Origin: Opeltia flavorubescens | Taxonomy: Eukaryota > Ascomycota > Lecanoromycetes > Teloschistales > Teloschistaceae | Assembly: GCA_000442125.1 (NCBI GenBank) | Contig: KE546982.1 | Location: 168,639 to 232,638, forward strand | Length of the DNA: 64,000 nucleotides | Reading direction: 5' to 3' | Shown: one piece after another, positions 26,740 to 39,684 of the stretch | Layout of the letters: every line of letters begins with the position of its first letter | How positions within the stretch are numbered: the stretch's first letter is position 1 | The notes under the pieces: model-generated | Told to the model about the DNA's origin: nothing | Database searches by the model: none | Seen by the model: only the letters and a program-made list of their open reading frames with translations | Made by a program: the position numbers and the translations under genes

Positions 26740-27135
26740 AATTTTATTTATATTAATTATTAAAAGAATTAGTTTTTTATAATTAAATAACTTTATTAAT
26801 AGAACTAGTAGCTAGTTTAATACTAAAAACCTTTTTTTATAATCGCGAATTTTAGAAAATAGAACTTTTTTAAAGCGATTATATAATTAAAATTCGTTTA
26901 ATTCCTTAAAAAAATTAATTATTAAAAAATATTTATTAAATATTTTAAATTAAAGTATTTTATATATTATTATATAAAGAATTAATAAAGTTATTTAATT
27001 ATAAAAAACCAGCTTTTTTAGTAATTAATAAAGGTAAAAATAATCTAACCGGATTTATAACTATAGTTATTTGATTCTAGCTATTAAAATTTCTATTTAT
27101 TTTAGATTAAAAAGCCGATAAAAAATAACTTTTTA

Positions 27136-27167
<32 letters not shown>
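26740..27167. repeat. S repeat, copy 1, ending in a TA microsatellite
   Basis: Shares an extended direct match with 28,668-29,010, beginning at ACTAGTAGCTAGTTTAATAC (26,803). It ends in a pure (TA)15 run at 27,137-27,166, where copy 2 has a shorter TA run. The left end is uncertain. It has no coding content. Confidence 0.6.
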
Positions 27168-27169
<2 letters not shown>

Positions 27170-27237
27170 ATAATAATACGTTTTTTATTTTATATTTTAT
27201 TTCTATCTATTATATAATAGCGAATATATTATAATAA

Positions 27238-27440
27238 TATTACGGCTATAATATTTAAATTAAAAGCCAATAAAATAAATAGAATTAAATAGTTAATATA
27301 ATTTAACAAAAGCTTTTTAAATAATTTTATTTAATTAGATTTAGCGTTTTTAAACGCGTATATTTATTTAATTATAGATTTTATAAAAAAATAATTCTTT
27401 ATTTTTAATATAATACTATTTTTTTATATTTATAATATAA
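27238..27440 (+). repeat. E-family 5' LTR (copy B)
   Basis: About 203 bp, one of five related LTRs. The inner flank (27,441 onward) matches the inner flank of the LTR at 62,302-62,505, which helps fix the boundary. Confidence 0.78.
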
Positions 27441-28607
27441 TAAATAATTATAATTAAAAGTAATTTATATAAAATATAATATTTTTAATTTCTGTATTTA
27501 TATTCCATCAACTACTATATAATAATAAACTTTTCGGGTAAATTTAATATTCTTTTATTTATTAAACTACTGCTTTCGTACTAATATTTAATTAATAGAA
27601 TTAGTTAAAATATATTCTAATTTTTAATTCTTTTAGTAAAGTTTTAGATAGTTTTTATAATAATTTAAAAAATTTTATTAATCTTATTATAATTTTGGCT
27701 TTTATTATAATTATCTTTTAAATTAAAATTTTCTAAAAGTATATTAAATAATTTTTAAAATTTATACTAACTATATTTATTAAATAAAATTCGAGTTAAT
27801 ATTATTTTTTAATAGAGAAGTCTTTTAATAATCGGGTATTAAAAACTAGTATTATATTTATTATTATTTTTTTTATAGTCTAAAACGAATATTTATATAT
27901 TTTTATTAAATTAATAAACGATTTTTATTATAATATCTTTATAGTTTTTAAAAATAAAAACTTTTAAATTTATATTTAAAAACTAGTAATAAATTTTATT
28001 TATAATTATTTTAATTAATTTTTTTCCTTTTTAAATTCGCGAAAAAACTTATAATAAATTAATAAATTTATAAATATTATTAAATTTATTAATATATTTA
28101 ATTAATAAAAAAATATATTTTTTAATATTAAATCTAGTCTAGTCTATTTAATAAAATTAAAAGGAAGTATTATACCGCTGCTAGATATAATAGAATTTTT
28201 ATTAAAATAATAAAAAAAGAGTAAATATATAAATATTAATAATTTATTCTAATAATAATAAGCTTTTTTTAATTAAATAATTTTTTATCAACGCCCGTCT
28301 AGTTTAACTACTAGAATTTTCTATATTCAAAACTTCTAAAATTATCTAATTACTATACTAGTAAATTTAATAATTATTTTTATTATTACTAAATTATAAT
28401 AAAAAGCTTATAATATTAATCTATTCTTAATAAATAGCGATATATAGTTTATTAAATTTCTAGAGTTATATAATATTTATTATAATATATACGCTTTTAT
28501 ATAATAAGTAAAAATTAGATATAAAATAAAAAATATATTATTAATATATTATAATCCAAATTTTTATCTATAAAGCGAAATAGCTATAAAATATACTATA
28601 ACTAGTA

Positions 28608-29014
28608 CTAAGCTAATATTTTAATAGGATTTTACTAGTAGTAGCTAATAATAAATAGCTAGTAAAACTAGTAGCTAGTTTAATACTATAGAATATTTTT
28701 TATAGTTATAGATTTTAGAAAATTAAATTTTTTTAGAATAATTATATAATTAACTTTTAAAATAGTTTTTTTAAAAAGCAAATAATTAAAAAATATTTAT
28801 TAAGCGTTTTAAATTAAGCTATTTTATATATTATTATATAAAAAAGTAACGAAGTTATTTAATAATAAAAAACTAGCTTTTTTTATAATTAATAAAAATA
28901 AAATTAATTAAATTAGATTTATATTTAAAGTTATCTAATACTAATTAATAAAATTTATATTTATATAGGGTCGGGAAGCTATTAAAGGACGTTTTCTAAT
29001 ATATATATAATTAT
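28608..29014. repeat. S repeat, copy 2: 407-bp insertion with TAGTA duplication
   Basis: Flanked by identical TAGTA at 28,603-28,607 and 29,015-29,019. The corresponding place in copy D (about 63,675-63,700) and in copy A is continuous, so an empty site exists in the window. Most of its length matches the S repeat at 26,740-27,167. Size and 5-bp duplication fit a solo LTR; its end bases are too degraded to prove it. Confidence 0.7.
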
Positions 29015-32000
29015 TAGTATATTTACCTATAAATTTATACGGTTAAATAAAGTTATTAAACTATAGTATATATTTTTTAAAATCTATTCTAATAACTTAT
29101 CGTCGATTATACTAGCCTAGCTAGAATAAATACGCTATATTTTAAATAATATATAAGCTTAAAAATACTTTTTAAGATATTTTAATAATAGTATTATTAA
29201 AAAAAAAATTTGAAAATAATATTTATTAGAAATATCTAAATAACAAAAAATTAAAATATTTTAATATCTAGTTATAAGTATTAATTCTAGATTAAATACT
29301 AATAACTATTATTAAAACTTTTTATAAACTTTTTTATAATAAAATATTGAATTAATTTAATATTTATAATAATAATAAAAAACGTAAAGTATTAAAATTA
29401 AATTTTTTATAAAAAGATAAAAATAAATAATATAAAAAAGTAATAATATATTAACTAAAATAAAATAAGTTTTTTTATATATTTAAATATTTATTTGTAT
29501 ATTTAAACTATATATAAAAGAATCAGCTAAATATATTTTTTATTATATATTAATATTAAAATATTTTTATAATTTTATCAGCTCCGTTAATACAAATCGA
29601 GATTAATATATAAAATATTTAATATATTATTTATAATAATTATTAATAGTTTCCGCCTAAAAATAAAACTTCGCCGTAATATAATTAAACTAAAAACTAA
29701 TAAAATTATAGCTATTAAAAATTTAATACTAGTTAAAATCTATATAAAAACTATTAATTAAATAACTAGCGAGTTTATTTTTAATAAAAAGCTTTTAGCG
29801 AATAAATTTTTATAATAAAATAAAATAATTTTAAAATTATAAAAACGGCTTTTTTGTAATTAATAAATTTTATTTAATTAAAAAATAAAATAATTAAAAA
29901 GTTTAATAAGACTCTATATACTATTATTCAAGATTTTAATTAATAAAATAATATAGTAGAATTTTATTTTAATACAATAAAATTTATAGAATTTAAATTT
30001 AAATAAATAAAAATATATAAATATAATAAATAAAATAAAACTTTTTAATTAAAAAATATCTTATATTATTATTTATACGCTAGCTATAATAGAGACTGAT
30101 TTCTAATTATAGTTATTATAATTAAGTTAACTATTAAACTAAATCTCCCAGTTATACTAGCGTAGATTATTTAAAACTAGCTAAAATATTTAAAAATATA
30201 TTAAAAATTATTAAATTAGAGATTATTAAATAGCTACCGCTATAAATATTCTAATTAATTTATTATATTTTTTTTATTTTACTAATAATAGGTTTTATTC
30301 TTTAATATTATAATTATATAATTATAAATACTTATTTAAAATTATATATAAAAAAATATAGTTTTTATTAAACTATAAAATATATAATAAATTTTATTAA
30401 TTAAAAATTATTAAAAAAGGAACTATTAAATATTATAATTTAGAGAATACTAGCTTTAATAATTATTAAAAATAAAAATAAAAGTAATATAATATTATTA
30501 ATTTTATAATTATTAAAATCTTTATATTTAATAAAAAGGCTATATAACTCGCTATTATTATACGCCAGTATTATTTAATAAATAATTTAAACGTTAATAT
30601 ATATATATAAATTAATATATATCAGTGAATTAATATAATAATAGTTAGCTTTTATAATAATATAAAGGTATTGATCGCTATTAATATTAAAAATATTAGA
30701 AGAAATATTAAAATTTATAGTATTTCGCGTATTATAATATTATTATATATTTATAAAATTATTAAAATTATAAGCCCGTATTAAAATCCATTAAATTCTT
30801 AATAAAATTATAGTTTTATATATAAACTAAAAATACTAGATACTTATATAAATTATATTTATATAATAAATTATATATTTAAATAGGTATATTTATCAAA
30901 TAATTTATTATTATTTTTTATTTAATTAACTATAGAAATTCAATTAGATATTATTTATAAATATTAAGCTAATAAATCCTTGAAAATTAGCTTTATAAAC
31001 TATAATTTAGCTATTTAAATATTAAAATAGGAATTTAGATAATTATTTAAAAATTTTAAATATTATATAATAGCCGTTAGAATTACTCTTATAACTTTAA
31101 ATCCCGATACTAAATATTAAACGGAAATAGTATATTTTATAAAAATTTTTTTTAAAATATTAATTAAATATAAAGCTTTATTATATTAAATAAATAATAT
31201 CTATATTTTTAATAAAGTACTAGTAGTATAATTAATATATCGAAACTAGAATATATAAAAATTTCGCTAATAAAAAATTTTAAATAAAATTATAGACTTA
31301 AATTAGTCTATATATATTCTATTAATATTTTATAAAAAATAGTTATTAATAAAATCTTTAATAAATTTACTAAATCAAATCGAATAGAATAAACTATTAT
31401 AGTTATTTTATTTTTATTTCTTTATTTTATAATTTAAAAAAATACTAATTAAAGTTGTAATTTATAGATTATTATTAATACTCGGGCATTTAATAAAATT
31501 ATAATAGAATATATTGATCTAGTTCTATTATAAATAAAACTTCTAATATAGATTTACAATATTAAAGTCTTTTTTATAATAGATTTTATAAATTTTTTCT
31601 ACGAATAATAGATTAATTAATAATTTTATTACTATTTAATAATAGTCTTATATTAAAAATAAAAAATATTTAAAATACTAGTAATAGACTGTTATAATTT
31701 ATTAATATATATATTATTAATAATAAAAGAATTATATAACTATTTTATCCTTTTTATAAAGTTTATATTAATAATATTATAGTTTTTCTTTATTTTAATT
31801 AAAAAATATATAAAGTATTTTAATTTAATTTTTAATATATTTAATACTATAGATTAATATTTATTATTTATAAAATCATTTATTAACTTTATATATATAT
31901 ATTTTTTAAATTAAAAGGTTTATATATTTAGGTTTATTATAATAAAAAATAAGCTAAAAGTTATTTTAAAACTTTTATTTTTATATATACTCTAATAATT

Positions 32001-34567
32001 AAAAAGATATTAGAATTTAATAAACTATTTTTTATAGTATATTAATAATTATATAATAATTTTGAAAAATATATTTTAAAAGTATAAAATATATACAAAC
32101 TATAATATTACTATAAAAGTAGTATTTTTGAAAATTTTATTATTTAGAATCTATTAGTAAAGTAAGTATTTATATTTAAAAAATTTAACTTATTTTACTA
32201 TTTATAGAAGCTTTTTTTATTACTATTAATTTTAGTTTATTTTAATAAAAACTCGGTTTTATATATAAACCCAAAGACTAAAAATTAAATTAATTTTATA
32301 CCTTATATTTATTACAATTTAAATAAAACTATATATAAAATATATAAAAGATTTAAATAGAAATCTAAATAATTAATTCTATTTTCTAACCGCTTTTAAT
32401 TAAATACTGAAATATATTATTAATTTATAAAGTTAAAGGATATAAATATTATTTAAATAATAAAAAAGTTTTAATATAAAATTAAAATAATAAAATATAT
32501 TATTTCTATTAATATAAATTACTGTATTTTAAGCAATATTTTATATTAAACTAGTTTTAGAATAGTATTTATTAAAGAATTTAATATTTAATTAGTATAA
32601 ATTTTCAAATAAATTTAATATTTTAAATTCGATATTTACTATAAACCTAAAACTACTAATATTATTCTAAATAAACTATTTAATATTACTAGCTTTAAAT
32701 ACCGTTTAAAAATAGATAAATAATTAAATATAAATACCTTTAAAGTATAATACTTCCTAGTAAATTTAATAAAAATATTAGCTGAATTTCGCTAATAATT
32801 AATTAATTAATATATTAAAGAAAGCTAATAAACTAAAATTAAAAAGTTTATAAAATTTTATATAAAGCTAAATAAGAATATTATTAAATAATTATATAAT
32901 ATTAATAGAAGGCTACTTTATTTCTATAATAATAAACGAGGCTTATATTTAGTAATATCTATAGATATAAAATAAATATTCTAGCTAATATATAATAAAA
33001 CAATTTATCCTAGCTAAATATATATATATAAATATTTAATAAAGGGCTTTTATATATATAATATATTAATAAAACTACCTTATATAAATTAATTTCTTAT
33101 TACCCGTAATATTAAATTAACTAGATATTTCGCTACCGCCTATAAAAAGTTTTATAGCTAGTATTTATATTAATAATACTATTTTATATATTTATTATTA
33201 GTTTTATCCTCGTTTTATCAAAGTTATATAGAAAGTAAAATTATTATATATTAATAGAAAATATATTTATTAAAATAATTATTTATATATTTAAAAAAAC
33301 TATTTAAAATAATAAAATATAGATTAAATAATTATAAAATCAACTAATAATATTAAATTATAGCGTATTATAAATAGTAATTTCGAATTATAAAAAAAAG
33401 TTCGTTAAATAACTATAGTTCTAGATATTCAAAATTTAAAAAATAGATTTATAGTATTTTACTATTTAATATCTATAAATTAATAATATATTAGAATAGT
33501 TGAATTAAACTACTAAAATCGTTATATATTATTATATTATTATATTAAACGATTTCAAATTATAGACTATTATTTTTTTATAAATATTAGCAGCTTTTAA
33601 TAATTTTATTAACTATAACTTTATACTTAAAATATCTAATTAAATTTTATTTAGATTTAAAATTTATAAAATACTAGACTTTTTATATTTATTCAACTTT
33701 AAATAAATTATTTAGCTAGAAAAAGCGCTAAATTCTAAATTTTTTACTAAAGTACTTATTAAAGAAATAACTACTTTTTTAGCTATTATATAAATAATCT
33801 ATTACTATAATTTAATTATTATTTTAGAAGCTATTAAATCTAAATATATTTATAAAATATAGAACTATAGTATTAATAGTTATAAAAGGATACAAGCCTA
33901 TATATATAAAAATTAAAGATATTATTACTATAATTATAATAAAAAAAAAAGTAAAATAATATTAATTATTAACTAGTCTTTTTTAAAGTTAGCGAATTTA
34001 TAAAAATATATTTAGATCGAGGTTATAATATATTAAAACTCTTTTTTTAAAAAATTAAATAATATTTAATAAATCTTTTTTAAAATTATTAAATATATTA
34101 AAATCTTAAGTTATTATTATAAATAACTATTTATAATAGAAATTAATAGTATAATATTTATAAAATATATAAAACCTATTATTAGTTCTAGTAATTATCC
34201 CTACTAGCGCGGTTTATATATTTATATTATAAATACTTTTCAATAATAATAAAAAATATAAAATTAAATAAATCCTTTCTAAATATTATATTTATAAATA
34301 TTAAAACTAGTCTATTTAGTACTTTATTTATTAGGTTAGTTATAAGTTTTAAAATAACTAATAAATATTTAAATATCGCCTAAATAATATTAAAATATTA
34401 GTAAAAGAATATAAGTGTTATTTTAATTGAAAATAAGCTTTAAATTATAATAAAGCCGCTAATAATACTAATACTAACCTTAAATTATAGGATTAAATTA
34501 AAAAGCTATTTATTAACTAAAAAAAGCCTATTATAAAAAGCTAATAGCTTTATTCGTTACCGATATC

Positions 34568-34771
34568 TATTTCGGCCGAGTTATATAAATAAAAGGCTAA
34601 TAGGTTAGATAAAATTAAATAGCTATTATAAGTTAAAGAAAGCCTTTTAAATAAAATTACCTTATTAGATTTAACGCCCTTTAGCGTCTATATTTATTTA
34701 GTTATTAATTTTATAAATAAATAGCTTTTTACTTTTAATATAATATTATTTCTCTATATTTACTATATAAT
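34568..34771 (+). repeat. E-family 3' LTR (copy B)
   Basis: About 204 bp, pairing with 27,238-27,440. It contains the hallmark AACGCCCTTTAGCG (about 34,672-34,685), the reverse complement of the block seen in copies A and C. Confidence 0.78.
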
Positions 34772-35209
34772 AGTTATTATTTATACCGAAACTATTATAT
34801 TATATATATTAATATCGAAAAACGGACTAGTATTAAATTAAATTTTAGCCTTTTTTACCCGATTATTGTAAAAATTCGATATATTTAGTTAGTAATACTA
34901 ATAAATAGATAAATTTTATTAAGAAAAAAATTTATTTAAAGAATAAAAGTTTTATAATCCGTTAATAATATAAAAAATAGAATTAATTTAAAAAATTTAG
35001 CTATTATTTAATTATAATACCTATTATAAAATATCTTATAAAATCCTTTAATTTTTTTTTTTAATTTTTTTTATACTCTTTAATATTATTTAAAAAGATT
35101 TTTTAATTTTTAAATATTTTAAAATAAATCTATAATTATTTTTATTATAAATAAATCGATTTTTTAAATTTAAATTTTTATAATTAAATTAATTAATATA
35201 ATTATCACT
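34772..35209. other. Unassigned AT-rich sequence
   Basis: It lies between the copy B 3' LTR and R copy c. No repeat partner, ORF or RNA-like feature was recognised. Confidence 0.4.
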
Positions 35210-35892
35210 TTAAAGGATTACTATAAATTTTTAATAGTAAATATTTACGATATTAGTAGCGATATTTACTAAAATATCGTGTGAGAAAAATCATCGTATA
35301 CACAGGTCCATGGTACCGTATTCTCCAGAATATTTATACGAAATTTATACAAATTTATATAAAAAAGTTTATTTTTACTGCTTACTAAGCAGCTTTTTAT
35401 TAATAGTCTCCTTTTCTATATTTAAACTAACGGATTCGAATTTTGAACCTACGGCTGAAATTTTTTAATTAGATATAGCTAGCTAGTAAACGCTAACTAA
35501 GCAAATCTAATTATATTTTCTAAAAGCTAAACCGCTGCACGAAATACTATATATAGAAAACCTGCTTATATAATCAAATATATATTGCTAGCTTATTTTT
35601 TATAAGAAAAAGGGGTAAAATCTCTTATAATAGGCATTTAATAGCTTAAAAACGCTTTTTAATATCTTATAATATAATATTTCTCCAGCGCTATAGCTAG
35701 TAACAGGGATTTTAAAAAAATAGTAGTTTATAATCTAGTGAACAGGCTAGTGAAAAATACAGGTAGTTTATTTCTATCTACCGTTATAGATAAAATAAAG
35801 TTTTATATAACGTTATAATAACAGCTAATTAAAATCACGTTTTCAAAAAAATAGCTGTAGATTTCTTATTAGAAATTAATAGAGTGCCCTTA
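35210..35892 (-). repeat. R repeat, copy c (683 bp, best preserved)
   Basis: The least mutated R copy. Both ends carry an inverted ACTTTAARGG-type sequence (CACTTTAAAGG at 35,206-35,216; CCCTTAAAGT at 35,887-35,896), with a TTAA at each junction. On the minus strand it has a B-box-like AATTCGAATCC (35,432-35,442) and, about 60 bp upstream of it, a GCTTAGTTAGCG stretch reminiscent of an A box. It has no ORF. The TTAA junctions and inverted ends suggest a non-autonomous DNA transposon; the Pol III-like boxes suggest a SINE; a solo LTR is the third option. Confidence 0.75.
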
Positions 35893-38800
35893 AAGTAAGC
35901 TATTTTTAAGTTTAACCCGTAAAAGTAATATTTAAAATTATTTTAAGTTAAAATAGTATTTAATTAGTCGAGCTCGTATTAATATAGTAGTAATAGATTT
36001 TTTATAAACTATTTAAAGTATATTAAACGTTTTTAAATTAAAAATTTATAAATAATTATTATTTAATTTATTTATAATTTTTATTAATAAAACTAAAATA
36101 GGTTATTTATAGTAGATATTATAAATAATTAATAATTTTAATATAAATATAAATATAGTTTTTTAAAAAAAAATAATATTATAATTTTTTATTTTTTAAA
36201 TCTTTTTATATCGCTAAAATAGTCTCTATTTTAAAGTTTTTTTAATTTTAAAATTTAATATACTTTATATATTTATTAAAAATATAATAAAATTTCAACG
36301 TTTTTAATTTAAATTTTTATACTTGTTTTTTTATATAAAAGATATTATAAATAAATATAATAATATTTTTATTAATAAATTAAATTTTTTCAATTAATAA
36401 TTTTTTTATTTATAATATATTCATTTATTTCCTCTATTAAAATACCTTTCTAACTTTTTAATAAAAAGTCCTATTTAATTTTTTATAACTATTAGTTTCT
36501 ATTAGATTTTCTGTCCGCTAGAATTAATATTTAAATTATAGTGTTAAAAGTTATATTATTATCGATTTTTACAATATTAAAAAATATTAAATCTAAAAAT
36601 TTCTTAATATTATTTATAGATATATATATATAAATTTTTTAAATTAATTATAAAAGACTAACTCTTTTTAATTTTTTTTATTATTATTTTTAGAATAACT
36701 ATTAAAGTTAGTTTTAAAAGGATATCTATAAAAATAAAGTTTATAAAATCAACCTTTATAGTTATTATTCAACTATTATTTAGAGGGATATTATATATTT
36801 TATTTTAAATAATTATTTAGTAATTAATAATTTTTAATAATTAATAGAAATATTAAATAATATTATTTATATTATTAGTAAAAAGTTTTAATATATTTTT
36901 TAATATTTTTAGCTTTAATAAATTATTTAAAATCGTTTAAGTATTATATATTTTAATATTTAATAATTTCGATTATTTTATAGATATATTATTATTAATA
37001 GCTATCAATTTTCAATAATTTTAATTATCGTTAGATTATTCTATTATTATCGCTAGATCTATTTAATTATATTTATTAATAGAAAAGTATTTTTATTTAT
37101 TATATTAATATTTTATAAACTAAATAAAAATTTTATTTTTTCGAGATTTAAACAAATAGTATTCTAGTTTATTCTTCTAATATTTATAACGATAAAGTTA
37201 AAATTATTATTACTATTAATAATAGTCTGTTTATTCCAGCTAATTATTTATATTTTAATATTGATTTAATATTATAGCTTCGCCGTTATTTATTTTATTA
37301 ATTTTGCTAATAACAGTTTACTATTTATATAAAAAACGGATAATCTATAAATTAGTCACTCGATTAGATTTTATAGATAAAATTTAGATCTAGAACCGAC
37401 CCGATTTAAGTTAAAAAATCCTAAAACCCGATTCGAATCGGATTAGATTTTAATCGGGTTAAGTTTTTAATAAATCGGTTTTAAATTAGGTCGATTTTTT
37501 AGTAAATTAATTTTAAATTAGATTTAACTCGATTAATCTATTAAAAGCTCGCTTAAATCTAATAATATAACCTATAATATTAATTCTATAATACTAGTTT
37601 TCTTTACTATAATTAAAATTGTAATAATATTAAATAACTATAATTATTATTTATATATTATATTACCCTATTACATTAATATTATAAAGAAATAAAATTA
37701 TATCTAATAATAGTACTATTAATCTATTACTATAAAATTACCCGGGTTTCTTTTATAGAAGAAATTATCCGAATAAACCTAATAAAAAATTAATACTAAA
37801 TTCGTTAAATAATATTATTTATTTAAATTTGCTTATAAATTAGCCTCTAAATTGAAATACTCGTATATTTACTATATTAATATATTTTTATCGCAAGAAA
37901 TAAAAGTAAATTTAGATAAAAATAAAAAAAATTTAAATTTAATACCTAATTTTAATTTTTTAAATTAATAATAAATATATTTAATAGTATTATAATATTT
38001 ATAAAATTTTTAAAATTTATTAATTAACTATTTTTATAATAATATAAATTAAAAATCCTTTTAATAAATTTAAAAATCTCTTTTAAATATAAAAAGTAAA
38101 TAATTTAAATAAAAGTTATTTAAAATATTAGTCCGATTTTAAATAAACCGCTTTAATTGTTAATAATAGACCTATAATTATTAATAATAATATATTAAAG
38201 TCTTTAATTATTTGATTATTTTTTATTTATCTATTATATCGATTATATATAAATATATAATCTTTATTTTTTATTAGAAAGCTAAATAATAATATTTCTA
38301 ATCGAATATACAAGCGAGTTTTAAATATATAAATATACTAGATAATATTTAAAAGTAATATATTTATAATATATTATTTTAAAAAAAAATTATATAAATA
38401 ATAGCGCGGATTTTATTTAAGAAATTTAGAGCCGCTAGTTATATAAAACTTTTATATAGCTCGACCTCCTTTTATAAATTATTAATAATTCTATTTTTTG
38501 AAATCTCTTTTAAATATTTTATTTTAATTTATAGTTTAATAATTAAATAACTTTAATTAATTAAAATAAAAAAAATAATATTAATATTTTTAAAAAGATC
38601 TATAATAAGTTATTAGATATAAATCGAGTTTTTTTTATAGTAGATACCTAGTCCAGCTTTAAAAGAATTTTATATATAGGAGTACTAATATATTAAATTA
38701 ATAACTAATATTAGTTCTAAAAATAATTGTTTAATTTTATATTATTATATACCGATTAATTTAATAAAATATAATATAATAATATATTAATCTTTATTAA

Positions 38801-39471
38801 TTTCTATAAATTTTAACGAAATTTTTTTAATATTATTATTTATAATATAAACTCGAATAATATCCTAAAAATAGAATTAAAAAATAAACTCTCTCGATTT
38901 AAATAAAAATAAAAAAAGACTAAAAACTTTTTATTATATTAAGCTTATATTATAAATTTTATAATATAAGGTTTTATTATAATAATCGAGTTATATATAA
39001 TAAATAATATTTTAAATCGGGATTTAAAGTAAATCGGGATTTAAAAAATAAAACTTTAATAATTTTAGTATAAAACTACTAAATATAATAAAATAAGTAA
39101 TATAATAAAATAATATATCGAAAAAATTGAAATTATTAATAATAGTTTAAATTCGCGCGCTTACCGTTTATATTTATATATTTTTTTAGCGTAAATTATA
39201 TTTTAAAAAACTTTAATTAAAAAAAAACGAAAATTATAAACTAAAAAATCTATTTTAAAATATTCGTATCTAATAGAATTTAATATATTTAATAATCCGC
39301 CGAGTATATAAATTATACAAATTTTTGAAAACTTATATTAATAAATTTCGAATATTAAATAATAAATTTAATAAAATCCGTTTAAATATTTATAATTAGT
39401 TATTTTTTTTACTTCTCGATACTATACTTTATCTTTTTTATTATTTCACGCTTATTCTTCTACGGACTATT
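35893..39471. other. Unassigned RIP-degraded sequence with a CCGAT-rich patch
   Basis: About 3.6 kb with no recognised domain. The notable part is 37,380-37,540, where CCCGATT/AATCGGG motifs recur in both orientations, including the perfect 14-bp palindrome CCGATTCGAATCGG at 37,428-37,441. Gypsy-2 interrupts this stretch, which should continue at 49,196. A DNA transposon of hAT type is conceivable, but I could not confirm it from residues. Confidence 0.4.
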
Positions 39472-39684
39472 TTTAAAGCCGGAGGCTCAGCTGGTATAAA
39501 GTTCGCATAAGATAGAGCTATATTTAATACAGGTAGTATTTATATTTAATAAAAATCCTACGGGCTTTAAACTATTAACTTCTTAATAATTAGTTCTATT
39601 ATTATCCAGATAAATATCTTTTATATTCTACTATATAGTTTTATTAACCCGAGATTCGTAGGCTATTTATATAACGATTTTATA
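39472..39684 (+). repeat. Gypsy-2 5' LTR (213 bp)
   Basis: Pairs with 46,871-46,920 plus 49,028-49,190. The shared blocks are GCCGGAGGCTCAGC near the start and ACCCGAGATTCGTAGG (about 39,647-39,662). Confidence 0.88.

Larger units (their letters stand above)
27238..34771 (+). mobile_element. E-family LTR element, copy B (structurally complete fossil)
   Basis: Two LTRs in the same orientation, 27,238-27,440 and 34,568-34,771, enclose about 7.1 kb of internal sequence, including the later S insertion at 28,608-29,014. Orientation is inferred from an AAWWATWRTAATWA-like site just inside the left LTR that resembles the primer site of the K elements in this window. The internal sequence matches copies A, C and D in the expected order. 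I could not recognise gag or pol motifs on either strand, so copia versus gypsy is left open. No clear target duplication was found. It is whole in outline but mutated beyond any reading frame. Confidence 0.65.

Noticed and set aside
27137-27166. Long TA run as possible origin or cruciform
   Set aside because: A simple microsatellite at the end of an S repeat; nothing else supports a function.
37380-37545. Operator array or CRISPR-like repeat
   Set aside because: Motifs are irregularly spaced and in both orientations, and there are no spacers of constant length.
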